A stretch of DNA of 64,000 nucleotides, from the NCBI RefSeq assembly GCF_040581485.1, contig NC_090132.1, positions 29,027,911 through 29,091,910 of the forward strand. Direction: 5' to 3'. How positions within the stretch are numbered: position 1 is the stretch's first letter; each line of letters starts with the position of its first letter. A model generated the notes under the pieces. It did not search any database and was not told the origin of the DNA. It was given only the letters and a program-made list of their open reading frames with translations. Origin of the DNA: Linepithema humile (Eukaryota; Arthropoda; Insecta; Hymenoptera; Formicidae). The position numbers and the translations under genes are program-made. Shown here piece after piece: positions 38,601-51,557 of the stretch.

Positions 38601-41600
38601 AGAGGTGATAAAAGAGAAGGACGCGACGTCTTCCACTTTACTGGAGCAGCTTCAAGGCACCATATATTCACTCGAAACGAAATTACAAGATGAAATAACT
38701 GCGAAGGAACACGAAATCGCGGATCTGAAGGCAGAAATTGAAAAGAGAGATCAGGAACTGCATACCAAGTATGCGCAGTTGCAAAATGGAATGATCACTA
38801 TAGATAATTTGCAAGAAGAATTGAACAATTGTTCGATCAAGTTTAAAGAAAATGAGATTGTTTTATCGTCATTATCTGAAGAGGTTACGAGACTCAACGA
38901 CATGATAAGGATAAAGGAAGAGGAGGCACATATTTTGAAGAACAATATTAGCAACATTACTGAAGCGTTGGAGCAGTCCAAGCCTTTAGCAGAATTCAAT
39001 AAATTGCAGAATAAATGCGAAGAAATCTTAAGAGAGAATAATGAACTAGCGCGAAAGATTGAAGATATGTCGAAGGACGACGAGCACGCTGGAAACGAAT
39101 TAATTAGGAAAGAACAAGAAATCCAGAGTTTGCTCGCGGATAAGCAAGAGTTGGACGCGCAGCTTGAAGAAATCAAGACCGACAAGGCTGAAGCTGAAAG
39201 ACGAGTTTGGGAGCTGCAAGCTATCTTGGATAATCAAACTACGTATGCTGAGAAAATGCAGTCCGAGTTGACGAACGAGTACAAAATGATGGAACGCCTT
39301 AAGGACAAGCATACGGAGGATATAGCGATGCTAAATCGCAGATTGGAAGATGTTATGGAGGAATTAGTCGAAAAGGTGCACGAAAACGTGGCTGTGAAGG
39401 CTGAGTTGAAGCAAAAAGAGGAATTGCTCGGCAAAAATATCACGGAAGAAATGAAAATCACCTTGGAGGATAAAGTCACGGACTTGGAACAGAAGCTTTC
39501 AGAATCGGAAAGTAAGCTGCAGGTGCAATCCGAAAAGATGAAGAAGATCGTAGCGACTTTCAACAAAAAGAAGGCCGCGTGCCAAGAGCTGGAAGCGCGC
39601 GTCGCCGAGCTGGAGGAAAAATGGACCACGGAGAAGGACGAGAAGGAGGTTAAAAATAAACAGATACAGGAGGTGGAAAACTCCATGCGGGAGAAGGACA
39701 ACAAGATCGAGGATCTGGAGGAGAAATTGTCGCAGGCGAGGAACGACGTTGCGGCAGCTCTCGCGGAATCTGAAAAGTTCGCGAAGGAAGCGACGAGCTT
39801 GAAAGAAAAGATGGCGGTGTTGATGGAACATAACGCAGAGATGGGCGAAGAGATCGAGAGGCAGCGAGCGGAGATGGAGCGCATCACGTTCGAAGTAGCG
39901 GCGGAGCGGGCGACGAAGGAGGATATCGCTAAGGCGTACGAACACTACAGAAAAACTGTCAGCGAGGAGAGCGAACAGAAGCAGGCGGTGCTGGACGAAG
40001 TGAAGGAAGAGGCGCGAGAATTGAGCGTGCGTATGCAAGTGATGGAAACCGAATACGTGGAGCAGCTTGCCACGATAAAGAATCTGATGGCGGAGAACGG
40101 TCTCCTGTCGTCGAGGAAAACGCAGATCGATGAGAAATTGGAAAACGCCGAGAAAGAATCGGAAGAGCGTCGCGTGTTGATCGAGCAGCTGCGGAAAGAG
40201 ATTGCGAGCATGGCGGCCATGGCGGTGAACGTCCAGGCTTCGGAGCAGAACGTGGGCGAGGATGACGCACGGATCGCGCAGCACGATCATTCCGAGCAAT
40301 GTCAGAATTTAGTGCAGGCGTTGGAGGCGCGACTGCAGGAGCGCCAAGCGGAGATTGAAAATCTGAACAACGAGCTCGCTAATTCGTACGGCAATATCGT
40401 GTTGCTTCACGACGAATCTCAGAGGTATAACGATATGATGATGCAAACTGCTCAGGAGCGCTTCAATCAATCGCTGATGGATCAAACAAATTCGCTGCAA
40501 CAAGAGATCAATTCCTTGAAAACGGAACAAGTCGCGAGCGAACGGAGAGTATCGGAATTGGAGACTGAGCTGGAAGAGTATAAACGTAAGAATGCGGGCT
40601 GCGAAGCTGAACTTCCGGAAGCAATCGGAAGCCAGCAACAACAGCAAGGAGACGATGCTCCACAATCGTCCAGCGCTGCGGAAACGTCCTTCGCTTCGGA
40701 TGCTGATGCTTTGAACAGGAAAGAGATAGAGCGGCTACAGAGTCTACTGAACGAGAAACAGAAGCAATGTTCTGAGCACGTGAAAGAAATCGACCTTTTA
40801 CTTAAAAATATAGAGGAGGAGAGATGGTACGTCCAAAAACTGCAGGAACAAATCGAAAATACGCAAGACGAACTGGAAAAGAGAGAAAACCTCCTTTCCG
40901 AAAAGAACGCGCAAGTCGATTCTTTGAACGCGGAATTGACGAAGATAACTCTTGAAAGGAATGAGCTGAAAATGTTGCAGGAGCAATGCGATAATACTGA
41001 GTCGGAGAGACTGCTGCAGCTGATGAATAATAAAAATGCGCAGATAGATTTATTGACTACCGAACTGAATGCTGTGAATCTACAAACGAATGAACAGTTG
41101 CAACAACATGCGGACGTAGAAACTGGCCTGCGAACGGAAATCTCGTTAAAAGACACCGAAATCGCCGCGGTAAGAGCAGAGTTGATCTCCATGAAGGAAG
41201 CCTTGGACGCATTGACAATCGAACGAGATCAGCAAAATCACGCCTTGGAATCTTACAAATTCCAGATTGCTAACTTGGAATCGGAAACGAGGAGCGTGAA
41301 CGACAGCGATCTATCGCGAGAATGGGAACAGCGTGTCTCCACGATTACCGTGGAGAAAGATTTGTTGCAGTTGCAAGTGAATGATTTGACGCGATGCTTG
41401 CAACAGTTGGAGGAATCACTCGGGAGTCAGCGTAATATACAGATGGAGCTGGAGAACGTTTTGTGGGAGAAAGAAGCGCAAATATTTGTCGCGAATCAGA
41501 ATCTTCAAGAATCGAAAACGCGTGAAAGCCGATTGGAGGAACTTATTTCTACGACGGAGAAATCGGCTGCTCAACGAGAATCGCAAGCTCCCTTGGATGT

Positions 41601-44600
41601 CGAAGAATCGATCGTCCAACGAGAACACGTACAATTGGCGCAGGCTCCCGCCGAAGAGGCGCAGCACGAGACTCCGTTGGACATTGGTTTAGGCTGGGAC
41701 AGCGATTTGCCTGAAAAGTTCAACGTTGACGAGGAGCCGTGGGGCTGGAACACGGAGGACGTCCAATTGGTCAGCGATCCGCGTCTCAGCGCGACAACAT
41801 TGAACGCTGAAGTGCAATTACGCGCGCAATGGGAAGAATTGCGGGACAGAATTAAGGATCTCGAAGCGGAGAACGCTAAAATCATCGAGGAAGGTAAAGC
41901 GGCGCAGGTGAAGAGCGGCAAGCTGGTGAAGAAGTTGAAGGAGTATAAGGTGCAAATAGAGAGCTTGCAGCAGCAACTGAAGACGCAGAAGCAGACCGAC
42001 AGCTTCTTCGACCTGGATACGGCGATCGAAGAGGAGCTGAAAACGCAGATCGCCAATTTGGAGAAAGCTCTCAACGAGATTAAGGAGGAAAAGAAGAATA
42101 TTACTGCCGAGAAGGACGCTCTGCTGAAACGATTCGATGTAGTGGTGTCGGCTAACGAGAGGTACATGGAGATGAAAGAGAGACAGGACATGGAAGTCGA
42201 AGTATTGCGCATTCGAAATAAAGAGCTGGACAACAAAGTGCAGTCCTTGGAGTGGCGATTACAGGAACGTGCTGATGGCACGGAGAATGTCACCTCCTCC
42301 TCGCAACACAAAGATCAGATTGATTCCTTGCCCCGCGAAATCGATAAACCGATCGCGCACGATCATCCGCGGAAGAGATCGGTGGAATCCACCGACGACT
42401 TCGAAGCGACGTCGAAGAAGTACAAGGAAGAAATAGACGATCTGAAGGACGAGTTGGAAGCGCTCGCGGCGGAAAACGAGCAATTGCAGCATTTCTTGGA
42501 AGAACAGAAAGCGGCGATGGCGAATTTGGAGCCGAAGAGGGCCGACAACACCGGCGAGTTTGTGGAGAAGTTGGACATCTTGAACAATCAAAACGCGCAG
42601 CTCCAAGGTGCTTTGGACAGAAGTAAGGAGGAATACGACACGCTCAGAAAGCAGTATGAGCAAAGTTTGATAGACGCGAATGATCAAGTCGCGGCGATGC
42701 GGCAGAACAGCGATCTTCTCAAGATTGAGTTTATAGAGAAGGCGGACGGATTAGAAGCGGAGATAGAAAATTTGCATAAAGCTTTGGAAGAGAAGAAGGT
42801 TTTGGAGGACAAGTTACACGCTCTAATGGATTCGGAGGAGAAACTTGTAACCGTCAATGCGTCCTTAACGGAGGTCACGGAGCTGCTCAACGCCAGAGTT
42901 CAAGAAGTCGCTGATTTGAAACAGGAGCTCCAAGTTCAATATGTGGAGAGACAGCAAGCTGAAGCGAGGCTACAATCGGAGATACACAATCTGACGAAGG
43001 AACTAGACGAGAAAGCACAAGAGTTGCAGGCCTTGAGACGAGCGCTTAGCGATAAGGAGCAGGAACTGATTCAACAAAGGAACGTGGAGACGGTGAATGC
43101 TGTTGTTAGCGAAGCTACCCAGGAATTAGTCCAGAAACACGCGATAGAGATCGAGATGAAGGACAAGGAATTGCACGATTTGACGGAGAAATTAACGGCA
43201 TTGCAATCGACGATGGATGAGTACACTTTGCAGCTGCGAGATAGCGCATCTAAACTAGACACTCAGCAGCAACAAATTGAATACTTGAAGGAAGACCTAA
43301 CGGAACGAAACGCGATAATAGGAGCTGCCCAGGCTGATGTGAATTCGATAAACGAGACATTGCAAGGAAGGCAACAGGAATTGGCACAATACGAGGAGGA
43401 AAGGGCGAGACTCGTGGCAGAAAGAGAGAGATACTTAGCGGACATCCAGCATCTGCAGAGTCGACTGCACGCCACGGAAGCGAGCACAGTTGACTTGCAA
43501 GAGTACGACTCGCGTGTTCGCGGTTTGCAGCAAGAAGTTGCATTTCTAAAATCGGAAAAGGAATCGATTTTGTTGCAGTACGATCAGGAGACGAAGACGT
43601 ATCAGACTCACATGGAAAACGATAAAGAGCTAATCGCTGCTTTGAAGCACGATTTGCAAGAGAAGACCGAACAGTTGCAGCACACAAATACACAGTTATG
43701 CGCCAGGGAGAATGATTTGGAAGGAATCAAGGCCGTGATAAGTGATAAGGATTCTTTGCTGGAAGCCACCAGTCGAAAGTTGAACGAGAAACGAGCCAAA
43801 ATTGAAAAGCTACGCGAAAAGCTGCAAATGGCAGACAATATGCGCGCTAAAACCAGCAATGATGACGACGAGGAGCTGCGAGACACCATCATAGACGAGT
43901 TGAAAGCGCAGATGGAGATCAAGCAGCAGGAACTGGAGCACTTGAAGTACGTTCTCAGCGAGAACACGTATCCCACGATCATCCAGCAGATGCAAGATAG
44001 AATTAATTGTCTGTACAACGAGAAGGCTGCGCTGGAAACTTCCTTGCAAGCGACCACGCAGACCCTGACGGAGAAGCAGGAGCAGGTGAACCTTTTGACG
44101 CAGCGCATTAACGGACAAAATCAAGAATACATGACTAAGGAGGAAGTGAGTTCGCTCTCCAGAGACCGAAGATCCGCTCACGATCAGGAGGAAATCGTTC
44201 GGCTGCAGAATGAGTTGCATGCGAAGGAGCAGGAGATTAACGAGCTGAAATACATCATAGCCGAGAAAGACTCGCAATTGTGTCTCCAGGCGAGCATGGA
44301 ACCGCAGTCGGACGACTTTGAACTGCGAGAATCTATACAGAGATTGACGGGAGAATTGTACGGCAGAGAGCAGGAAGTGCAGACATTGAAATCGACCATC
44401 GCGGAGCTCCAAGAGGAGGTGTTGCGTCTGAAAGATTTCGAGAGACTCTCCGAGGAAAGCAGAAACGCCATCGAGAGGCTAACGTCGGAGAAAGAGCACA
44501 TTCGCGTCGAAGCCGAAGAGTTCCTCCATAGAGAATTGCGAAAGAAACAGTCGGAGATTGATGAAATAAAACAGAGGCTGTTGGAACAGCAGCAGCGGTT

Positions 44601-46771
44601 ACTGGCGGAGTTTCAACTGAAAGATGCCGATATTAAGACTTTGAAGACGCAGCTGGAACAATTGCAGATAACCACGGATGAGCGGGGCAATAAATTGCAA
44701 GAGAAAGAAAACGAAAGCAAGAGACTGATGTACGCGATCGACAACTTGGCGGAGAAGGAGAGAAGATTGGCGGAGGAACTCTATAATCTGAAGGTGCAGA
44801 TTGACGAGAAGGAAGCGCGTGTGGAAGAGCTGCTGGCGTTGTCCGCGGAAGAGGAGAAAGAACTGAACGATCTGAGGAAAGCACTGTATAATAGTGAAAC
44901 AAAAGTGAAAGAGCTGCAGAGCGTCTTGGAGTACGGAGAGCAGTTGGACATAATCTCGGAGAATAAAAAGGTCGTCGAGGCCGCGGCGCCACGGACTTCG
45001 GAAGCCGTTCAAACGGTCGACAACGAAAGAGCTATTTCCAGTGAATTGGATCTCGCACTGTATATGCTTCATCAAAGAGACGTCAGATGCGAAGAGCTGA
45101 CTCACGAGCTGATGCAGTTGCTTGAGGAACGTGACACGTTGCAGCTGCGACTATCAAACGCGATTCGCGTGAACGAAGAGCTCAGAAGGGTGAGCAGCGC
45201 TGAAGCGAGCCCGACGAAAGATTCGCCATCGGCTTCTAGAACGATGGTCGAACCTGTCGTGGAGCAACCGTCGCCTGTCAGGTCCGAGGGACCAGTCGAG
45301 ATCGCGAAAGAAGCCATCGACACTCCGATTGAGGACAAGGAAGCTCTTGCTATGAAGTGAGTGAAACTTATTTTTACAATCGCGAAATTGCGGATCTACT
45401 ACTTCTGACATCCACGTAGTTTTGTTCAGTTCATTTAACATGAGAATAACATTCAACGCTATTGTAGATTGAAGATTCTATGCTCATATTTAATGCTAAA
45501 TGTAGAATGCGAGTATAGCGATTGTAATGTATATATGTGGTACGTTTGAACGAAAACTTTCGGCTGAATTCGCGCGAAGCGAAAGTAATGTTTTTTATAA
45601 TTCAAACTTTTTGTCATACTAACGAAATTTGTTTCCCCTCTTTAGTCGCTGATATATTGTCCATCGGCGCGAACGACGGAATTCTTTAGAGTGCGTAAAA
45701 CAAGCCCTGATTAAGATCGTCGCGATTTCGCGAACGAGTCGGAAGTTCCATTGTTTTCTTGATTAACTAATAATAGATATCGAAATGCTTCTTCGTAGAT
45801 TGCTCACTTGAATATCCCGTGAAACCCTAAGTAATGTTGAAGAACACAAAAAAATATTTTTGCTCCTCAACGCGATATCTAAGTGCCTCTCTCTGCGTAA
45901 TTCGCTTGCAGCTTGATATAAGCTAGTTCTCCCTTTAGGTTGTCGCAATTGCATTCGGTCAGTCATACGAAGGACGTACGATTAAAGGATGAACGGGAAT
46001 TAAGACACACGCAGCAAATGTCTTTGTTAGCGCACAGAGACGTTTTGAGCACACTACCGCCTGAAGCAGCTGCGAGACTTGTCAATGCCAATTACACCCT
46101 CTGTAAGTATTACTTGATAAAGGTGCGTTCGGGGAGACGCTATTAGCGCTATTTGCGTCATTCTATCTTTATCGCTCATTAGACATAAAACAAGGATAGA
46201 ATGACACAATAGCGCTGATAGCGCGCTCCCCGAACGCACCCTAAGTAGATCGTAGATAATAGTTGATGAATGTGTATCATATCGAATATTTAAAACTGCA
46301 TGTTCAGACTAACGATATGAATCGATATTTGTTCGCAGCTCGAGACGTTCAGAGCCAATCGAGCGTCCTTTTGAACTGGTTGTGGGGCAAGAGGTAAAGA
46401 AAAATATGTTCTCTACTTTATGTATTCGCTAATTTCATGGAATTTTGATTGGAATCTTTAATCTTATTCTTCAATTTTATAGACCATTGTAATTTTTAAT
46501 TCCACAGGATAAAATTAAAAGTTTGTCAAAATTTTATAAATTTACAATTACACATCATTGATTCTTAAATTTTATGATTCTAGAATTATAAATCTTTAAT
46601 TACTTTTGCAGCTAGTTCTTTTATTTTAATAGTTATATTCGTGTAGATTATATTGTGAATTTATCATTTCTTAGATCTTTAAATTCATACGTCTCATGCC
46701 ACAAACACAATTATTATTGGCATTGTCACGTAATGTGTGATTTTAGCACGCCGAAGGTGGTGCACATGTGA
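32634..46771 (+). CDS. giant coiled-coil golgin, lava lamp-like
   Basis: Ten coding exons: 32634-32801, 32980-33360, 33530-33882, 34137-34902, 35146-35254, 36499-36618, 36875-45356, 45939-46102, 46339-46393, 46747-46771. They sum to 10,623 nt (3,540 aa), all GT-AG with matching phases. Exon 7 alone encodes about 2,827 aa. Nearly the whole protein is Glu/Lys/Gln/Leu-rich heptad coiled coil, with no motor domain and no transmembrane anchor. It ends in a compact non-coiled tail, LLNWLWGKSTPKVVHM. Length and composition fit Golgi tethers; the closest family I can name is insect lava lamp, a golgin linking Golgi to dynein/spectrin in cellularisation. That name is from general resemblance, not a diagnostic domain; giantin- or GRIP-type golgins are alternatives (no GRIP domain seen). 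The start is the ATG at 32634, just after an acceptor site (tttgtgcag/tgtataATG). Special regions: three 46-residue repeats and an acidic Trp-rich linker near residues 2230-2260. Confidence 0.75.
34023..34080. repeat. 29-bp tandem duplication in golgin intron 3
   Basis: The unit ttaatttct(t/c)atcacttaattatacta occurs twice with small changes, about 60 bp before exon 4. Probably neutral slippage. Confidence 0.55.
35255..36498 (+). other. 1.24-kb intron of the golgin gene
   Basis: The largest intron inside the coding part of the golgin gene. AT-rich, no coding block, and no clear mobile element seen. Confidence 0.7.
37095..37515 (+). repeat. three in-frame 138-bp repeats inside golgin exon 7
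   Basis: The word GGCTCGACGGAATC or a close variant recurs at 37141, 37279 and 37417, exactly 138 nt (46 codons) apart. Each unit encodes a coiled-coil stretch ending in EEK, then a Gly/Ser/Thr break with GSTESFE. A partial fourth unit (TKLEEKLGEIESS) follows. In-frame tandem duplication has extended the rod here. Confidence 0.85.
46122..46240. mobile_element. 119-bp hairpin MITE in golgin intron 8
   Basis: Starts GGTGCGTTCGGGGAG and ends CTCCCCGAACGCACC. Arms continue through agcgctatt and gatagaatga words around a short loop. It lies in the intron between exons 8 and 9, about 20 nt after the donor site. Non-coding. Confidence 0.8.
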
Positions 46772-48172
46772 TGAACGAATAGCGGGATTGAAACGGTCAT
46801 CGTTTTTGCCTTCTGGAGACATTCCTGCCAAGTGCCAACTGCCAAGACTTATACCTGCAGTTAACTAACGCGTAATTGGAGCAGCCAGCCTATCATGATT
46901 TATCAGACAGAAATTGTTTAATCACATGCTATGATAATAAGAAATTGTTTTGTGAAAATATTGTGTGGCGAAAAAGGGTGTCAAAAGTGAGATATTTTTC
47001 AAATTATGTACAGAATGTAGGTAGTATTCTTTCTCGGGAAAGTTGCTCCTTTTCGAGAAAGAAGAGAATATGAGGAGCAGACTTACGTGTAATATAATGC
47101 TGTACAGCTAATGTGTATGGATATATAATAGAATCCAACATGTTACTTTAAACGTTTCGCTTTTTTTTTTTTATTCGGTGACTAAATTAGTCAAAGCATG
47201 TGCAACGCGGCATTTACATTCGAATCATCAACCAGAAGTTTATATTATTGCATATGCTGTCAAGAAATATCGTCTTATTTTGTCAATTTATTAATTTAAT
47301 AGTTAATATTTTCCACAAATTATCTACGATTATCTGCCGGCTATATATAATTATAGAGCGATATGTTAAAGGAGAAAGTCGCGCAAGATAAATCATAGAT
47401 AATGCAAATAATTCGTGATAATTGTAAATTATTCAATTGTTCTATTTCCATAAAATTTTGTACAAAGAAAGAGAAGTGTCAATAAATATAAAATATGCGA
47501 AAGAACGTTTAATTGAATTATAAACTTGTAAAGTGTAAATACAATTCCGTATAAGTGTGTGTATGCTCAGTATGCACGAATGGCCGCTTTGCTTGCTATG
47601 AAAATGCGATAAGTTTTTCTAACAGATGTTAAATGTTGCTAAGAGAAACGCAAAATTCTACACAAAATATACGATAACTTTCTTTGTATCTCTCTACATT
47701 AATTTTTCTTTGCTTCTGAACCTATTTTGACGATATTGAAACGCTTAAATAATTCCAAAATAATTCGAATATTTTGTTTAAAGTTGTTAAAAAATTACTA
47801 ATACTTAAAAACTAAAGCACGTTTTTCCTGTATAGCGGTAAACATAGAATTAAAAATTTTAGAATTATATTTCGATGTATCAGCAGAGACAATAAACAAA
47901 CATAGAGATGTACTAACTTGATGATAACAATATCAATATGTAAATCAAAATACAAAGTGACAACGTTATCAAGTAGGTTAGGCATATCATAAACGGAACA
48001 GACAACGTGTAAAATAAGTTAATTGTGCAATTTTTTTCTTTACGTCAAAAGGTTTTAAAATAGGAAATATTTTTAATATACAATATAAAGTATTTTAAGA
48101 GCATTTTTTACAGAGCTACAATTTTAATAAATAACTTGTGACTTTCTCGCAATTGTTCATTAATAGTTACTA
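46772..48172. other. golgin 3' UTR and intergenic DNA
   Basis: No coding sequence. An AATAAA at 47481-47486 is a candidate polyA signal for the golgin gene, implying a 3' UTR of about 0.7 kb. The rest, up to the transposon at 48173, is plain AT-rich DNA. Confidence 0.5.
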
Positions 48173-48250
48173 ACAAGGGGAACACACGTAACTCGGGTCA
48201 CCGATTTTGCCGAAACTTTACAGGATTGTATAGCAATAAAATAAAAGTGG

Positions 48251-50153
48251 TCATTTGTCGTGTTGTAAAGTTTTACAAACTTTTGGGTGATAACGATCAA
48301 AGAAACAAATGAAACATAAGACTGACTTGCACCAAGAACACTTAACAAATGCAACTTTTTCGCAAGTGCATTTTTTTCCTAATAATGATGTAGGGAAACA
48401 CACCTCGGTAACGTTCAAAAAGATCGCCCGGTCGCTAGTCAGTTTTGACGCAAACCATGCGTATTTTATCATAGGGACAAATATCGGGGCACTTAACTGA
48501 TGCAATATTAGAGAGTGAATTTTTATAGCATCTTCACGAGATGCTATTTCCCTCTGTTCTTGCAGCAATGTGATGGGAGCATTCTGCAGGCGCATGAGAA
48601 AAATTTTTACCTGACGATAAAAATACACATTGCAGGGTTGGCACAGTGGTGTGCATTTTGGTGGTATTACTTTTAATGTGCATGTCGCTTCCCCTTTTTC
48701 CCCTTCAAAAATCTCATCGTATAAAGCAGGGTTGGTGTGGCCTCCCCAAGAATCAATAATAAATAAAAACTTGTTCTTTTTAACATACGGTGATATAATA
48801 CTCGTTAGAAATTTTTTATATAACTCAGTTGTTAGTTTTCCGGCCTTCGAACAGGTTACAATAACGTTCTTGTATTCATCACTGAACTTATCAATATTTT
48901 TTTTAACTAAAGGACCAAAAATTCCCGAGGGCTCTTGCATGCACAAAAATACATAAGGAATAATCTTTCCCGATGCCGACAACGTGTACCGCGCAGTATA
49001 TGAATGGATAACTTTATTTAAATTTTTTTTTACTAAAACTGTCTTTATACCTTTATGCTCGTAGATTACATTATAAGTACTATTATAATGACATCCGGTC
49101 TGATCGGTATTTAAAATAAAATCTTCCTCGAACTGTGGGATCACAGCTCTGATTTGCGTTTGAAATTTTTCAGCTGCTTTCAGTGTCTCTTCCATTGTGG
49201 CGCAATCCTTTTCAGATACATATTTCGTGATTTGCCGCTGTTTTATCTTATGCCTTTTTTTGAACTTATCCACCCATGGACCGCTAGCGTTAAAAGTAAA
49301 CTGCTTTGAGATGTAAGGAAATGCTGCTGTCACTGCCCATTGCTGGATTGTCCGATTTGTCACCTTTTAAAATTAAAAGTCAATAAATATAAATCAATTT
49401 TTTAAAATATGTATAATAATATTTCGTTAATTTTTTTCGGTTAGATAAAACAATAAGCTTACCTGCTCACAAGAGGCTCTAGCTTCTACGAAACGGTCGA
49501 AGGTTTCTGCATCGATATGCATCCATTTATCCCTGCGTGTTCCACCGTTCTTCACATCTTTCTTCCATTTCTTGAGATCATCTCTTCTCTTCAAGCGACT
49601 GCAGCCTTTTTTATGGAGAATTGCCAAAGACCACTTTGGATAAGCTTCTGCCAGAGCAACGGTTCTCGCCTTATATTCCAAAGTGATATGCTGATAAGGT
49701 GCACTTTCAAATTCTTCGGGCTCGTAATTTTCATTTTCTTCAGTTTTTAACTACGAACAAAAATAAAATTGCATGAGAAAATTATAAAAAAAAACGTGCT
49801 ACTTTTATTGCCAATAATAGAAATATTTAACGTACCTCTTCGTATATTTCTTCGCCATCACTTTCATCGCACAGTATCAAATCATGTTCTGCAACAATTT
49901 GCCGGTCTCCTAAGATCTTAATAATTTCTTCACAAATTACTTCTCCCATAACTACAGACACAGAACTTATTTGATCAGGAGGAGTATTTGTTAGAAAATC
50001 CTCCGCCTTCAGCAAACTATTACAATGTTTGAGGGCATTTGTTAATTCGCCCTTAAAATCTTTGTTTTCCAACAATCGTTCACGCTTGTCATCTATTTCT
50101 TTTGTTGTTAATAATTGTTCTTTTGCTGTAGATGGACCCGGTAGATGCGACAT
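48251..50153 (-). CDS. pogo/Tigger-like (CENP-B HTH + DDE_1) transposase
   Basis: Three exons: 50153-49836, 49750-49463, 49363-48251 (1,719 nt, 572 aa), GT-AG introns in phase 0, no internal stop. The start is the ATG at 50153. Order of parts: an acidic N-terminal segment; a basic helix-turn-helix region (LAEAYPKWSLAILHKKGCS, KWKKDVKNGGTRRDKW); a CENP-B-type second helix-turn-helix (FNASGPWVDKFKKRHKI); then the DDE_1 core with the first Asp in FILNTDQTGCHYN, the second in FLFIIDSWGGHTNP, and the LPPNTTSLIQPLD-like motif written here as VIPPKCTPLCQPCN. The third catalytic Asp is thus Asn, so the enzyme may be inactive. The C-terminus has clustered cysteines (CTCEK, KCSWCKSVLCFICF), possibly zinc binding. 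Its frame is otherwise intact, pointing to recent arrival. Confidence 0.85.
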
Positions 50154-50276
50154 TTTAAAAATCGTTGGCACAGAGTTTTCGCACGATGGACAAGCGACCT
50201 CGTCGACAGTTGATGATCAACTAACGGTTCCCCGTATTCAAACACAGTCCCCTAAGGCTCAAGGTCTGCTCCCCTA

Positions 50277-50837
50277 GCAATGTATTGACTACCTAAAAAG
50301 GACGCAGTCCCTTGAGCGAAGGAGAGGGGGAGGGGAGGGGCTTAAAACATGAAATTCTAATGTAAAAGGAGCTGCAGCTGTGTTGCAATATAATTCTAAA
50401 ATTTCGGCAATATGAAGGTATAAAAATTCTTATAACGTTATAAAATAATAGGAGCATGAAGAGCTAAACGCTAGATTTTACAATTAGTGCGAAAACTTCT
50501 GTTAATAATAAACTCATCAGGCTATCCTCAGTGTCGAATAAATAAATAAATAAATAAAAAGCATATTGGTTACTACAATACAAATTGTGTTATCATAACA
50601 ATATATAATTAACGCAGAATTTAATGTGTTGCGCATTAGTAAAAAATGTTGACAAGTTTTAATTGTAAAATAAATTAATTAACAAATCTTATTGTAATGT
50701 CATTCAAAACGAAATGAAAAATTATTTAAATACTATATATATTTTTTTTATTTAGTTTTTGAATAAATATGATATGATTGATGTAACAAAAATTAGAAAA
50801 TGTTGATAAGTTAACACTGAAACACTGCACTGTACTG
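50277..50837. other. transposon 5' region upstream of transposase
   Basis: Non-coding part of the transposon upstream of the transposase start, probably holding its promoter. It includes a G/A-rich patch (aggagagggggaggggaggg near 50320) and an (AAAT)n run near 50540. Confidence 0.5.
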
Positions 50838-51133
50838 TGCTTCTTGGTGCAAGTCAGTCTTATGTTTCATTTGTTTCTTCAATCGTTATCACTCAAAAGT
50901 TTGTAAAACTTTACAAGACGACGAATGACCACTTTTATTTTATTGTAATTATCTTTTTGTACACTTATACATGAATAAATTAATAATTATATGCATAACT
51001 CTCTATGTCATAAATATCTCGCCACCTATGAATATATATATAGGTATTTCTACTTTTATACATACTTCTATATCAGTACTACAATCCTGTAAAGTTTCGG
51101 CAAAATCGGTGACGCGAGTTACGTGTGTTCTTG

Positions 51134-51557
51134 TAAGACTTTCTTTTCAAATTTTTGTTATAATAAATTCTCACAAATTTTTATTTTCAATTTTAAGACT
51201 AATTTGACCTTTATACATTTTATTTGTCATAGCGTTGAGTATGTTTTCAATAATATTAAATAAATTAAAATTTGCTGAAAATGGCTTTCCTTCGTTTGGC
51301 CACGCTTGTTTATGATTATTTTTAACATGAGATTGTTTAAAATTGTGTAAGAGACTTCTTGTAAATTAACAAAACAATTCTGCTACAATTAAAAGAATTT
51401 AAAAGAATGATAAATACAATTATAATAGACTTTCTCGAGCGATTTCATACGCACGCGAAAGCGGCGTGAAATTTCCCTAACAAATCTAAATATTCCAAAA
51501 TATGAATTTGCTCGTGGATATAAATTCTTTTCTTTACGTGTTGTTTTGCTTGTCTAT
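51134..51557. other. arylsulfatase 3' UTR / intergenic
   Basis: AT-rich, no coding sequence, downstream of the minus-strand arylsulfatase stop. A minus-strand AATAAA (tttatt at about 51229-51234) could be its polyA signal, about 100 bp from the transposon edge. Confidence 0.4.

Larger units (their letters stand above)
48173..51133. mobile_element. ~2.96-kb pogo/Tigger-like DNA transposon
   Basis: Inverted terminal repeats contain AACACACGTAACTCG and TCACCGATTTTGCCGAAAC (left 48173-48230, right about 51081-51133), next to TA at each outer end (48171-48172; 51134-51135). Inward, a second inverted match of about 105 bp (48243-48345 and 50838-50947) includes the 3' end of the transposase gene. 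In the right arm the two parts are separated by about 133 bp absent from the left. The element carries one complete minus-strand transposase gene. The exact ends are uncertain by a few bases because the left copy has extra Gs. Confidence 0.8.

Noticed and set aside
36870..45456. Many long minus-strand frames opposite golgin exon 7, some 150-270 codons
   Set aside because: They are Ser/Leu/Phe-rich mirror images of Glu/Lys/Gln codons in a coiled-coil gene, with no splice logic or family.
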